Positions 17,405 to 28,953 are shown, numbered from the stretch's first letter. The stretch is 64,000 nt of DNA from Anaerohalosphaeraceae bacterium (GCA_035378985.1 DAOSUR010000007.1:62001-126000), one strand, 5' to 3'. Notes: a model not told the origin generated them from the sequence alone. Translations and numbers: made by a program.

Positions 17405-18604
17405 TTACTGCGCCTCAGGGTCATAATTGACCAGCCAGTTGTTGACCAAAACCGACAAATCCTCCAAATCCACTCGGCAGTCCTGGTTCAGGTCGCCCGC
17501 CGGTTCCAGTTCATACAGATAGACATCGCTGCAGTTATCCAGAGAAATCGGCCCCTCATACGTCAGACGCAGCCGAACCACATCAAAGTACAGCTGCGTA
17601 TTGGCCCATTTCAGTTCGTGAGTGCCTGCAAACAGATTCACCGGCAGCTCTTCCAGAGACCGGTATATGGTCGAGTCCTCCTGATGCTGAGTTTGTGTCA
17701 GAGAGCCCAGAGGTTTGTTGTCCAGATACAGATTCAGGCCCGCCGCTCCCCAGTACGTCACAAAATCCGCCGACAGCAGATATTTGCCCTGTGATCCCTG
17801 CGGAACATACAGGTCATAAATCATATATTCGCCCGTGTCCAGATAATGGACATAGTTGCCCAAATCCGGCCCATAAATCGTGATTTCGCCGCCCCGGGCA
17901 TTCGTATCAAACGCCACATCATAATTGCGGGCGTCTATCAGATTGTCATTTGGGTCGGAAGAGGGCTCAATCGTCACGGGTGTCTTTCGGCTGACAAGCT
18001 GAAGGCCGTTGATGACGTTCGTATAGTACAGCCGAATCATATTCGGTTGGCCCAGCGTCACATTCTGAAACACTACATAGTTGCCGCCTTCGACAAAGCC
18101 CGACGGCACCCCGCCCGTAACGGACTTGCTGGCCAGAATGTCATTGCCGTCCGCCAGCGTAAAGGTCCCTGCCTGGCTTCCGTACACAATCAGGTCAAAC
18201 GTTCCGCCGTAGGCTCCTTCGCCCATAAAGGCGATATTCGGGTCGTTCAGTCCGCCGGCTCCGCCTGTGTTGACAAACCCGTCGTCCATCAGACCGCTGC
18301 CGGCACCGGTGATATAGCCGTGTCCGCGGCCGTCATCGCCGATCCAAATCTGCTCGGCATACGTGCTGGCGGCGGCACCGGCTCCCTGATTGACCAGATT
18401 CGCCGAACGCTGAGAGCCCACGGCAATCCCCCAGCCGCCGTAGAAGGGAATCCAGTCCGTACGGCCTGTCGCGGCCCCGGGACCCGAATAGGCACTGTCA
18501 TTGCCGTAATTATTGATGTCAATATTAATGATTTCGACCGCACGGGCCGCCCCCGACATCGCCAGACACAAGAATAGAATTGCAACTCCTCTTCTCTTCT
18601 TCAT
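17405..18604 (-). CDS. Exported dockerin protein with CBM-like beta domain
   Basis: The 399-residue protein has a signal peptide (MKKRRGVAILFLCLAMSGAARA). A ~220-residue beta-rich region that I do not recognise comes next (IINIDINNYGNDSAYSGPGAA). A domain near 240-365 resembles CBM6/35-type carbohydrate-binding modules (YLDTGEYMIYDLYVP, LNLYLDNKPLGSL, LFAGTHELKW, FDVVRLRL). The C-terminal dockerin-like repeat is GDLNQDCRVDLEDLSVLVNNWL. ATG 18604 is chosen for GGAGG at 5 bases. It lies 123 bases downstream of lacI and is probably in its transcript. A role in substrate binding is inferred. Confidence 0.82.
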   Translation of the reverse strand: MKKRRGVAILFLCLAMSGAARAVEIINIDINNYGNDSAYSGPGAATGRTDWIPFYGGWGIAVGSQRSANLVNQGAGAAASTYAEQIWIGDDGRGHGYITGAGSGLMDDGFVNTGGAGGLNDPNIAFMGEGAYGGTFDLIVYGSQAGTFTLADGNDILASKSVTGGVPSGFVEGGNYVVFQNVTLGQPNMIRLYYTNVINGLQLVSRKTPVTIEPSSDPNDNLIDARNYDVAFDTNARGGEITIYGPDLGNYVHYLDTGEYMIYDLYVPQGSQGKYLLSADFVTYWGAAGLNLYLDNKPLGSLTQTQHQEDSTIYRSLEELPVNLFAGTHELKWANTQLYFDVVRLRLTYEGPISLDNCSDVYLYELEPAGDLNQDCRVDLEDLSVLVNNWLVNYDPEAQ

Positions 18605-18727
18605 AATGCCTCCGCTTTCAGTCTCTTGTCTTCCTTTCTTCTTCCCTGACACCCGTCTTCCGCCTTTGCCTCCATGCAAAGGTCTCAAAGATTCCGCAGA
18701 CCCTAAGAATATTTCAGCGGCACAGAG

Positions 18728-19834
18728 TTACTGACGCTGTGCCGGCAGCACTTCCTCATCGTAGCCGCTCAGCCGTCTGTCCGAGCGGCCGATTTCTTCA
18801 ATCTTAATGCCGAAAGGACGGCTGGTCGAAGAACGGATAATCAGATGCTGTTGGAGTTTGACGGTCTGTCCGCTGCGCTCTTCCGGAGGCAGTTCAATCT
18901 GACGCAGCAGCAGCTGAGCCGCCAATTTGCCCATTTCCCGCGACGGGGCGCCGATGGTCGTCAGGGCCGGCTTGACAATATCGCACAGGTACTCATCATT
19001 GAAGCACATCAGACTGACATGTTCCGGAATGGCGATATTCAGCGTCGGGGCATCGTGGAGAATCTTCAGAGCCACCACGTGGTCATAGGCCAGAATCGCC
19101 GTTGCTTTTTCCTCCAGCACGGCCCGCTTAAGAAACGAAATCCCGTCCTCAAAGACTTTATCATGGCCGCTGATGCAGACCAGTTTGCGCTGCTGGAGCT
19201 CCTCCAGATAGGTCCGATGACGCTCTTCGATACTGAAATGTCTGCGGTGCTGCGGGGTCGGACCGGCATAGGCGATTCGGCGATGGCCCAGGTCGTACAG
19301 GTATCGAATCGCTTCCCGAGTGGCCTCGGGGTCATCCGGAATCACGGACGAACCCAGCGAGCCGCGCGGGCCATTGATGACCACATACGGCAGACGGATT
19401 TTTTCCATCTCCTCAATGGTTCGGGGGGAGCATTCCTGAATCACGATAATCCCGTCCACACGCCAGGGCGGCAGTTCCGTATCATCCCGCAGCAGATTCG
19501 GGGCCGTCGAGCACACATCGTACTGATGGTCCTGGAGCATCCGGACGGCTTCTTCTGTTGTCAACTGGTAAATATTGCTCGGCCAGCCGAATACCGTATT
19601 GTAGCCGATGATGCTGATGATTTTGGTTTGACGCTTGACCAGATTCTTGGCCGCCAGATTGGGCCGATACCCCAGTTCCTCCGCCATCTGGGTAATCAGC
19701 TGACGCACTTCCTCACGGACGGAAAAGCCGTTGGAATAATTGCCGTTCAAAACACGGCTGACAGTGGCGTTGCTGACTCCGCAGTGGCTGGCTATCTCGC
19801 GGACCGTCGGGATAGAGGTGCGTTTCTTGGCCAT
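18728..19834 (-). CDS. LacI-family transcriptional repressor of the xylan locus
   Basis: The 368-residue protein has the LacI N-terminal helix-turn-helix (PTVREIASHCGVSNATVSRVLNG, residues ~9-31) and hinge region (YRPNLAAKNL). A periplasmic-binding-type effector domain follows (~65-340: GIIVIQECSP, YVVINGPRG, GHRRIAYAGP, ILAYDHVVALKIL, MCFNDEYLCDIVKPALTTIGAPSREMGKLAA). The effector is probably a xylan-derived sugar; this is inferred from neighbours. Two copies of AGTAAACGTTTACT lie upstream, one directly after the -10 box, predicting autorepression. The same operator at the GH30 gene 18 kb away makes that gene a likely target. Confidence 0.93.
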   Translation of the reverse strand: MAKKRTSIPTVREIASHCGVSNATVSRVLNGNYSNGFSVREEVRQLITQMAEELGYRPNLAAKNLVKRQTKIISIIGYNTVFGWPSNIYQLTTEEAVRMLQDHQYDVCSTAPNLLRDDTELPPWRVDGIIVIQECSPRTIEEMEKIRLPYVVINGPRGSLGSSVIPDDPEATREAIRYLYDLGHRRIAYAGPTPQHRRHFSIEERHRTYLEELQQRKLVCISGHDKVFEDGISFLKRAVLEEKATAILAYDHVVALKILHDAPTLNIAIPEHVSLMCFNDEYLCDIVKPALTTIGAPSREMGKLAAQLLLRQIELPPEERSGQTVKLQQHLIIRSSTSRPFGIKIEEIGRSDRRLSGYDEEVLPAQRQ

Positions 19835-19868
19835 GGTTCGGTTTTCCCTCGCCTTCCCTCTCTTTTTT

Positions 19869-19884
19869 CAGTAAACGTTTACTG
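19869..19884. promoter_or_regulatory. LacI-family operator, promoter-distal copy
   Basis: Perfect 16-bp palindrome CAGTAAACGTTTACTG in the lacI leader, 35 bases before the start codon. Its centre is 90 bp from that of the second operator, a spacing that could permit looping. Confidence 0.85.
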
Positions 19885-19959
19885 GCGGCTGTTCAAAAAA
19901 ATGCCTGCTTGGGTTTCTTCAGGCACATCCTTGGCTTTGTATTGTTATGACAAACTTCC

Positions 19960-19973
19960 AGTAAACGTTTACT
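19960..19973. promoter_or_regulatory. LacI-family operator at the lacI transcription start
   Basis: Perfect 14-bp palindrome AGTAAACGTTTACT, 2 bases from the leftward -10 box. A bound repressor would cover +1. Confidence 0.85.
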
Positions 19974-19975
19974 TT

Positions 19976-20004
19976 ATATTATCTTTGTCGGAAAACCTTG
20001 TCAA
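19976..20004 (-). promoter_or_regulatory. Sigma70-type promoter of lacI
   Basis: Read leftward: TTGACA (19999-20004), 17-base spacer, TAATAT (19976-19981). This is the mirror arrangement of the GH30 promoter at 1709-1737. Confidence 0.85.
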
Positions 20005-20096
20005 GTCAAATTAAAAAACAGGAAATATTTTGTCTTCAAGTGCTTGATAGAAAAGGAGATAAAAAATCTGGTGCGGAATCTTGCTTTTTGAGAAGC

Positions 20097-20807
20097 TTAG
20101 GAAGGCACAGGGGGCTGTGCGAGCCATTCGTCCAGAAACCGAAACAGCAGGGCGTTCATTTGAGGAAGATAGTCATATCCTTTTCGAATAATTGAGGGTT
20201 TTTGGATAAAGGGGGAGTCGATAATTTCATCGGAGCAGTAATATAACATATTCTCGATATTCTTTCTCGTGTACTCAAGGTGAAATTGGAGACCGATAAT
20301 GTTCTGTCCATATTGAAAAGCTTGGTTTTGGCAGGCGCTGCTTTCCGCCCAGCGCAGTCCGCCCGGCGGGATATGAAACGTATCCCCGTGCCACTGAAAC
20401 GCTGTAAAGCGTTTTGGAAAAATCCGCAGCAAAACAGGGGATTGTTCGGCCGTGCGGGAAAGATGAACGGGATGCCAGCCGATTTCTTTGAAGGGGTTTC
20501 CAGAGACTTTTCCTCCCAAAACATCGGCCAGCAGTTGTGCCCCCAGGCAGATGCCCAGTATCTTTTTTCGGGCCCGTACACATTCTTTCAAAAACTGTTT
20601 TTCCTCCGCAAGCCAAGGGTATTGCTCTTCCTCATAAATATTCATCGGCCCGCCCAGAACAACCAGAAAGTCAAAACTTTCCGTTCTGGGCAGCCCTTCA
20701 TTCTCATCCAGACAGGTATAACAAAGCGGAAATCCCCGATGAACCGCCCAATCCTCAATGGCTCCGGCGTCTTCAAACGGAACATGGCGAAGACAGCGAA
20801 TCTTCAT
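20097..20807 (-). CDS. Class I glutamine amidotransferase-like protein
   Basis: This 236-residue stand-alone GATase-1 domain has nucleophile C87 in GICLGAQ, and H176 and E178 in GLQFHLE complete the Cys-His-Glu triad. VVLGGPMNIYEE is the oxyanion-side loop. Similar proteins are annotated as GMP-synthase-like amidotransferases or gamma-glutamyl hydrolases acting on small glutamyl compounds; the substrate cannot be read here. ATG 20807 has AAGGAAG 7 bases upstream. It stands alone between the lacI promoter and tRNA-Pro and shows no link to xylan use. Confidence 0.85.
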   Translation of the reverse strand: MKIRCLRHVPFEDAGAIEDWAVHRGFPLCYTCLDENEGLPRTESFDFLVVLGGPMNIYEEEQYPWLAEEKQFLKECVRARKKILGICLGAQLLADVLGGKVSGNPFKEIGWHPVHLSRTAEQSPVLLRIFPKRFTAFQWHGDTFHIPPGGLRWAESSACQNQAFQYGQNIIGLQFHLEYTRKNIENMLYYCSDEIIDSPFIQKPSIIRKGYDYLPQMNALLFRFLDEWLAQPPVPS

Positions 20808-20949
20808 CAAAACACTTCCTTATGACACTTTTGTAGTTTTATTTTCGCTTTTCTACAGAATTGTCGAAAAAAGTTCCGACATTCGCACTTTCTTGCGTTC
20901 ACAGAGAAAGGAATATGCAAAAGGAATGCCCGTCCCCAAATTTTCCAAA

Positions 20950-21024
20950 TCGGGGTGACAGGATTCGAACCTGCGACTTCCTGGTCCCAAACCAGGCGCT
21001 CTGGCCAAACTGAGCTACACCCCG
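20950..21024 (-). tRNA. tRNA-Pro (anticodon TGG)
   Basis: Leftward cloverleaf. The 7-bp acceptor stem CGGGGTG/CACCCCG starts with C1, as in bacterial tRNA-Pro. The D-arm is TAGCTCAGTTTGGCCAGAGC, the anticodon stem-loop CTGGTTTGGGACCAG carries TGG, and the T-arm has GGTTCGAATCC. The discriminator base is A. CCA is not encoded. No integrase or duplicated tRNA end is nearby. Confidence 0.95.
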
Positions 21025-21147
21025 AGCCCTTCTTTTTCGGATAAAAACAGGATTGTACTCAATCCCTTTGCCAAAAAGCAAGAAAAACGTTATGCTGAAA
21101 AAACAAGGAAAGCCAAAGCAGCCGGCTGCAAACAGGAGAATACGGAT

Positions 21148-21699
21148 ATGAAATGGATGCTCGCTGACAAAACCATTGAACTGGTGCAGGGCGACATCAC
21201 CGAACAGGATACCGATGCCATCGTCAATGCCGCCAACTCTCAGCTGATTATGGGCGGCGGTGTAGCCGGGGCCATCCGCCGAAAGGGCGGCCCATCCATT
21301 CAGGAGGAATGCGATCAGAAGGCCCCCGTACCTGTCGGCGGGGCGGTTCTGACCGGGGCCGGCAATCTCAAAGCCCGCTATGTCATTCACGCTGTCGGCC
21401 CCCGAATGGGCGAAGGCAATGAAGACCGCAAACTCAAGCAGGCCGCCCTGAACTCCCTCAAGGTAGCCGACACGCACTATCTCCAAAGCATTGCTTTCTG
21501 TGCCATCAGCACCGGCATCTTCGGTTATCCCATCGACCGCTGTGCCCGCATTCTGCTTCGAACCGCCCGTGATTTCCTCCAAAACAATCCCCAAACCTCT
21601 CTTCAGCGGGTCGTCTTTTGCCTGTTTGACCGGCCCGCCTATGAGACCTTCGCCGCCGCCCTAAAGGAGCTGCAGGATGAAAGCCGCCGCTCTGACTGA
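21148..21699 (+). CDS. Macro-domain protein (O-acetyl-ADP-ribose deacetylase-like)
   Basis: The 183-residue protein is essentially one macro domain, with VQGDITEQDTDAIVNAANSQLIMGGGVAGAIRRKGG at the N-terminus, the IHAVGPRMG segment and AISTGIFGYP in the phosphate-binding loop. It resembles the YmdB/Af1521 type that binds ADP-ribose and removes acetyl or ADP-ribosyl groups. AGGAGA precedes the start by 8 bases. Its end overlaps the start of the alcohol dehydrogenase gene by 23 bp, so the two are probably cotranscribed and coupled. Confidence 0.92.
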   Translation: MKWMLADKTIELVQGDITEQDTDAIVNAANSQLIMGGGVAGAIRRKGGPSIQEECDQKAPVPVGGAVLTGAGNLKARYVIHAVGPRMGEGNEDRKLKQAALNSLKVADTHYLQSIAFCAISTGIFGYPIDRCARILLRTARDFLQNNPQTSLQRVVFCLFDRPAYETFAAALKELQDESRRSD

Positions 21700-22690
21700 A
21701 ATCGCCCCCGTCGAGCAAAAGCCCGTCCGTCTGCTCGAAATGCCCGACCCGCAGCCCGCCGAGGATGAACTGCTCCTGGAAGTGAGCGTCTGCGGGGTCT
21801 GCCATACCGAACTGGATGAAATCGAAGGCCGTCTGCCCGTGTCCCGGCTTCCCCGCATTCTCGGTCATCAGGTTGTCGGCCGGGTCATCGCCAAAGGTCC
21901 CCGCGTCGGCAGCTTCCAAATCGGCGACCGCGTCGGCATCACCTGGCTGTGGAAATCCTGCCGCACCTGCTCCTTCTGCACCCGCGGACTGGAAAATCTC
22001 TGCGAAAAAGCCCTCTGGACCGGCTTGGATGCCGACGGCGGATACGCCGAACGGATGACCGTCCCCGCTGCCTTCGCCCATCTGCTTCCGCCCTTGCTGG
22101 ATGACCTGCACACAGCCCCGCTTTTGTGTGCAGGCGTCATCGGCTATCGCGCTCTGCGGCTCTGCCAAATCGAAGACGGCCAAATCGTCGGGCTCTTCGG
22201 CTTTGGCGCCTCCGCCCACCTGACCATCCAGGTCCTGCGGGTCCTGTATCCCCGCTGCCGGGTCTTTGCCTTCAGCCGCGACCGGGAGCATCAGCAGCAG
22301 GCCCTCCGGCTGGGGGCCGACTGGGCGGGCCATACCGAAGACAATCCCCCGCAGAAGATGGACAAAGTCATCGATTTTACGCCGGTCGGCCGGGCCCTGC
22401 CGCTGATTTTGCGAAACCTCCAGAAAGGCGGCAAGCTCGTCATCAACGCCATCCGCAAAATCGACCCCATTCCCCCGATGGACTATGCCGAGCTGCTCTG
22501 GTCCGAACGCACCATCCAAAGCACCGCCAACGTCACCTATGCCGACGGCAGCGAATTCCTCCGCATTGCCGCCCAGATCGGCCTCAAGGCCGAAGTCACC
22601 GCCTTCCCCCTCGAGCAGGCCAATGAAGCCCTCCTGGCCGTCAAACACAGCCGCATCACCGGCGCCGCCGCCCTCGTCCTCAACCGCTGA
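21677..22690 (+). CDS. Zinc-dependent alcohol dehydrogenase (MDR superfamily)
   Basis: The 337-residue protein has catalytic zinc ligands in CGVCHTE and the GH of RILGHQVVG. The structural zinc cluster is CRTCSFCTRGLENLC, and a Rossmann segment follows (VGLFGFGASAHLTIQVL). It is close to the NADP-linked AdhA-like subgroup that reduces aldehydes or oxidises alcohols; the substrate is unknown. AAGGAG lies 7 bases before the start inside the macro gene. GC content is high, like its neighbour. It converges with the PLP-enzyme gene across a 123-base gap with a run of eight G (22763-22770) and no clear terminator. Confidence 0.9.
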   Translation: MKAAALTEIAPVEQKPVRLLEMPDPQPAEDELLLEVSVCGVCHTELDEIEGRLPVSRLPRILGHQVVGRVIAKGPRVGSFQIGDRVGITWLWKSCRTCSFCTRGLENLCEKALWTGLDADGGYAERMTVPAAFAHLLPPLLDDLHTAPLLCAGVIGYRALRLCQIEDGQIVGLFGFGASAHLTIQVLRVLYPRCRVFAFSRDREHQQQALRLGADWAGHTEDNPPQKMDKVIDFTPVGRALPLILRNLQKGGKLVINAIRKIDPIPPMDYAELLWSERTIQSTANVTYADGSEFLRIAAQIGLKAEVTAFPLEQANEALLAVKHSRITGAAALVLNR

Positions 22691-22813
22691 CCCTTCCCGC
22701 TTTCTTCCCTTTTAGCCGCGGGCGCAAGCCCATGGAAAGATAGTCCCTCGAACGAGACAAAAGGGGGGGGTAAATCTGTTAACCGGTTGCTGGTTTCTGG
22801 CCGCCGGCCGCTC

Positions 22814-24019
22814 TTACAGCTTCCGCAGCCCCCGCTCCAGGTCCGCGATAATATCCTCGGCCTCCTCAATCCCCACCGCCAGCCGAAACAGCGTATCCGT
22901 AATCCCCAGCTCGTACCGCTCCTTCCGCGAATAGTCGTAATAGCTGACCAGCGCCGGATGCGTAATCAGCGTCTCCACGCCCCCCAGACTCGGCCCGATA
23001 TAGCACAGCCGCAGCGCATCCAGAAACCGCTTGGCCGCCCGCAGCGTCCCCTTCGTCTCAAACGTCACCACGCCGCCGCCCCCGCTCATCTGGCTCTTGG
23101 CCACCTCATAATGCGGATGGCTCTCCAGAAACGGATAATACACCCGCTTAATCTTCGGATGCCCCTCCAGGTACCGCGCCACCGTCAGCGCCGTCTCGTT
23201 CTGCCGCGCCACCCGCAGCGGAAACGTCTTCAGCCCCCGCAGCAGCAAATAGCAGCAGTGCGGGTCAATCGTGCCGCCCATCGACTTGTGCAGGTTGCGA
23301 ATCTTGTCCACCAGCTCCGTCCGCCCCAGCACCGCCCCCGCCAGAATATCATTATGCCCCGCCAGATACTTCGTGCAGCTGTGCAGCACCAAATCAATCC
23401 CGAACTCCAGCGGCCGCTGGTTCAGCGGCGTCGCAAACGTGCTGTCAATCAGCGTCAGCACCCGGTGCCGCCGCGCAATCGCCTTCAGTTTCACCAAATC
23501 GAAAATATTCAGATACGGATTCGTCGGCGATTCCGAAAAGATAAACCGCGTATTTTTTCGAATCGCCTTCTCCAGCCCCGCATAATCCCCGAACGGCACA
23601 ATCGTGCACCCGATGCCGAACTGCTTCAGGTACGACCGGCAGAACTCCAGCGTCTTCTTGTAGCTGTCGTCGGTAATCACGATATGGTCGCCCGACTGCA
23701 CCAGCGACAGAATCGTCGTCGTAATCGCGCTCATCCCCGACGAAAACACCACGCAGTCCTCCGCCCCCTCCAAATCCGCCAGCCGCCGTTCCGCAATCGT
23801 CGCCGTCGGGTTCCCGTACCGCCCGTATTCGTACCGCTTTTTGCCCCCGTGCGTGTACCGTTCAATCTCCCGGCTGTCGGCAAACACAAACGTCGACGTC
23901 TGCACAATCGGCGTCGTAATCGAGTCCGCATACCGCTTCCGCGGCTCCCCCGCATGCACCGCCCGTGCGGCCATCGAAAGCCCGCGCTTGCCCGCGCTGT
24001 CCGTTCGCTTCGCTGCCAT
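22814..24019 (-). CDS. Cys/Met-metabolism PLP-dependent enzyme (cystathionine gamma-synthase/lyase family)
   Basis: The 401-residue fold-type I PLP enzyme has the family pattern RYGNPT, VVFSSGMSAI, the PLP-lysine motif SCTKYLAGHNDI, and GGVETLITHPALVS near the end. Members act in transsulfuration or methionine degradation (MetB, MetC, MGL) and cannot be separated reliably by eye. AAGGA precedes the start. It is monocistronic and extremely GC-rich at third positions, in contrast with the adjacent restriction island. Confidence 0.88.
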   Translation of the reverse strand: MAAKRTDSAGKRGLSMAARAVHAGEPRKRYADSITTPIVQTSTFVFADSREIERYTHGGKKRYEYGRYGNPTATIAERRLADLEGAEDCVVFSSGMSAITTTILSLVQSGDHIVITDDSYKKTLEFCRSYLKQFGIGCTIVPFGDYAGLEKAIRKNTRFIFSESPTNPYLNIFDLVKLKAIARRHRVLTLIDSTFATPLNQRPLEFGIDLVLHSCTKYLAGHNDILAGAVLGRTELVDKIRNLHKSMGGTIDPHCCYLLLRGLKTFPLRVARQNETALTVARYLEGHPKIKRVYYPFLESHPHYEVAKSQMSGGGGVVTFETKGTLRAAKRFLDALRLCYIGPSLGGVETLITHPALVSYYDYSRKERYELGITDTLFRLAVGIEEAEDIIADLERGLRKL

Positions 24020-24145
24020 CGCTTCAGGTCCTTTTAGAAAAAATCAGCCAAGGTTTCTTTGCAATATCCAATTCAGTATCGTGAATTTGCCGAACTTTGC
24101 AAGAAATTCTTTTCCCACCCCAACTCGCCGGTTCAATTGCGATAC

Positions 24146-27250
<3,105 letters not shown>

Positions 27251-27286
27251 GGTTTAACTCGGCGTAGTAAAAATCGTTTCGAAATC

Positions 27287-27345
27287 TTTTCCCCTCTTCC
27301 CTCTTCACTTTTCCCTTTTCACTCTTCACTTTTCACTCTTTTACT
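27287..27345. repeat. GTGAA-type tandem repeat array, hsdR side
   Basis: Imperfect tandem copies of TTCACT/TTCCC-type 6-8-mers (rightward: CTCTTCACTTTTC...). On the leftward strand they read AGTGAAAAGTGAAGAG and encode the last residues (KRVKSEE) of the four-helix gene. This is the same repeat family as 27677-27793. Confidence 0.8.
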
Positions 27346-27705
27346 CGTTTTTACGGTTGATATCAGCATAGCTGTCAGTTCCTGACAATCTGTCTGCATA
27401 CTCTCGTGCATCTTTTTATCTATATAGTCTGCATCCTTCATCAAACAGAGCCAGTAATCGGTTTCATTGGCTTCCTTCAATGCAATACTCATTTTGTGTG
27501 CAAAATCCGCCCTGCTTTGCCCGAATTCTGCTTCTCGAATCAATGCCCCGATGGCTGTTCCGCTTTCCAAAATCTGTTTGCTTAGGACATATTCTTTTTT
27601 CTCTCGCTGCAGATATTGTGAGAGCTTGACAATCCGAACGGCAAATTTATAGCTTTTTTCTTTTAAAATTGAATTTCTCACTCCTTTTCCCTTTTCCCTT
27701 TTCAC
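27319..27705 (-). CDS. S23/IVP-type four-helix bundle protein
   Basis: This 128-residue helical protein matches the 23S rRNA intervening-sequence (S23) four-helix bundle family: SYKFAVRIVKLSQYL, SKQILESGTAIGALIREAEFGQSRADFAHKMSIALKEANETDYWLCLM. The family shares its fold with Avd of diversity-generating retroelements; its own function is unsettled. It lies between hsdS and hsdR, and both ends run into short GTGAA repeats, so it looks like an inserted unit. The start is uncertain because the first residues (MKREKGKGVRN) are repeat-encoded. Confidence 0.85.
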   Translation of the reverse strand: MKREKGKGVRNSILKEKSYKFAVRIVKLSQYLQREKKEYVLSKQILESGTAIGALIREAEFGQSRADFAHKMSIALKEANETDYWLCLMKDADYIDKKMHESMQTDCQELTAMLISTVKTSKRVKSEE

Positions 27706-27793
27706 TCTTCACTTATCACTCTTCACTTTTCACTCTTCCCTTTTCACTGTTCACTTTTCACTTTTCACTCTTCACTGTTCACTCTTCACTCTT
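27677..27793. repeat. GTGAA-type tandem repeat array, hsdS side
   Basis: About 115 bases of pyrimidine-rich imperfect repeats (TTCACTCTTCACTTTTCACT...). It supplies the start of the S23 gene and the last codons of hsdS (RVKSEQ). The unit length is 6-8 and irregular, with no unique spacers, so it is not a CRISPR array. Confidence 0.85.
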
Positions 27794-28947
27794 ATCTCCC
27801 CCTTCATCAGTTTGGGCAACAGCGTATCCCGCAGCTTCGAGAGAGTTTGGATTTGTTTGCAGTTTTTGAATATTTTTTCGAAAACAGGTTTTATTGTTTG
27901 ATTGAAAACTACCATTTTTAATCTGTCTGGCAGCAAGATATCTAAAGTCTTAACTTGCTCTCGATTTATCCCGGGTTGCGCTGAGTTGGAATTAAGATTC
28001 CGAATAGCGCCTGTTATTTCCGGTAAATCCAGCCATAAAAAAAGATATTCTTGGCTTACCGTTTCTTCTTTAGCTCTTAAAATAAAGACGTGCTCATTTA
28101 TAGCGCATTTTTCATGAGGGAATCCATAAGCAAAGAAACTCTTTCTTCCTAATTCTGCACCATCCTTATATAATAATACATCTCTGCTTTGAAGTTTTCC
28201 TTGTTCCATAGATTCATAAAAGTCTTCAGAGATATATTTCTCTTTTGAAAAGTCGTAAATGCCTAACCCTAAAATATTTTCTGCTCCTATACTTGGGATG
28301 CCTGACTTTAGGAAACCAACGCCGCCTTTAGGTCTTTTGCCTGTTTGAATTTCTAATAAAACCTCCCCCAGTTTTCCCCATCTCCACCCCTCGGGCAGGC
28401 CGGTTTGGGGATTCACTTTTAACTGTTCACCGTTCACTCTAAACTTAACAAACCATTCCCGAAATATCGCCTGAGCAATAGATTCGAGGGTCTTATTCTG
28501 CCGACGCAGCAGCTCTATCTTGTCATCAAAACTCGATAAAACCGCCGCTATCGCCTTCTGCTCTGAAAGTGGAGGAAGGATTACTTTTAAATTATAAAAT
28601 TCTTCTCGACTTGTTGAAGGAATAGCCGACCCGCTATCCATTCCGTTTATGTCTTGGGTCAATAGTTGGTAATAAGCCCATTTAATATCAAATTCTGTTT
28701 TGGGTTTGAGATAAAACGCCGTATCTATAACAAAAAATGGTTCTGGTGAGAAATGGACCCCTCGATAAGCACCTTTACGTCCAATTATTATGCTTGGAAA
28801 AGTACATAATGGTTCGTTATGCCATCCAATAGGTCCGTTCGTACCATATACTCTGTACATACCTTTTGCATTTTCATAGTTACGCAAAGACTTGCCATAC
28901 TCTAACGTTGCAAGTGTTCCCCAAGTTGTTTCTTTCCAGTCAGTCAT
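27772..28947 (-). CDS. hsdS: Type I restriction specificity subunit S
   Basis: The 391-residue protein has two target-recognition domains separated by conserved helices (LPPLSEQKAIAAVLSSFDDKIELLRRQNKTLESIAQAIFREWFVKF, then the second copy ending LSKLRDTLLPKLMKGEIR). It chooses the DNA sequence for methylation and cutting. The coding sequence is AT-rich compared with flanking genes, common for exchanged specificity genes. The linker FRVNGEQLKVN is encoded by GTGAAC-like repeats resembling the arrays downstream. The start is 6 bases after the membrane-protein stop. Confidence 0.92.
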   Translation of the reverse strand: MTDWKETTWGTLATLEYGKSLRNYENAKGMYRVYGTNGPIGWHNEPLCTFPSIIIGRKGAYRGVHFSPEPFFVIDTAFYLKPKTEFDIKWAYYQLLTQDINGMDSGSAIPSTSREEFYNLKVILPPLSEQKAIAAVLSSFDDKIELLRRQNKTLESIAQAIFREWFVKFRVNGEQLKVNPQTGLPEGWRWGKLGEVLLEIQTGKRPKGGVGFLKSGIPSIGAENILGLGIYDFSKEKYISEDFYESMEQGKLQSRDVLLYKDGAELGRKSFFAYGFPHEKCAINEHVFILRAKEETVSQEYLFLWLDLPEITGAIRNLNSNSAQPGINREQVKTLDILLPDRLKMVVFNQTIKPVFEKIFKNCKQIQTLSKLRDTLLPKLMKGEIRVKSEQ

Positions 28948-28953
28948 TGTATG

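Noticed and set aside
15827..18604. Dockerin-like repeats read as evidence for a cellulosome
   Set aside because: No cohesin or scaffoldin is visible in the window. Such repeats occur on many unrelated planctomycete exported proteins, including the protease-like one at 46.9 kb.
20950..21024. tRNA-Pro considered as an integration site for the nearby restriction island
   Set aside because: No integrase, no repeated tRNA 3' end, and 3 kb of ordinary genes lie between it and the hsd genes.
22779..22790. TTAACCGGTTGC palindrome considered as a second LacI-type operator
   Set aside because: It lies between two convergent gene ends with no promoter beside it and differs from the locus operator.
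27677..27793. Repeat array considered as CRISPR
   Set aside because: Units are 6-8 bases, irregular and without unique spacers; no cas genes nearby. It matches the simple repeats seen around S23-type genes.
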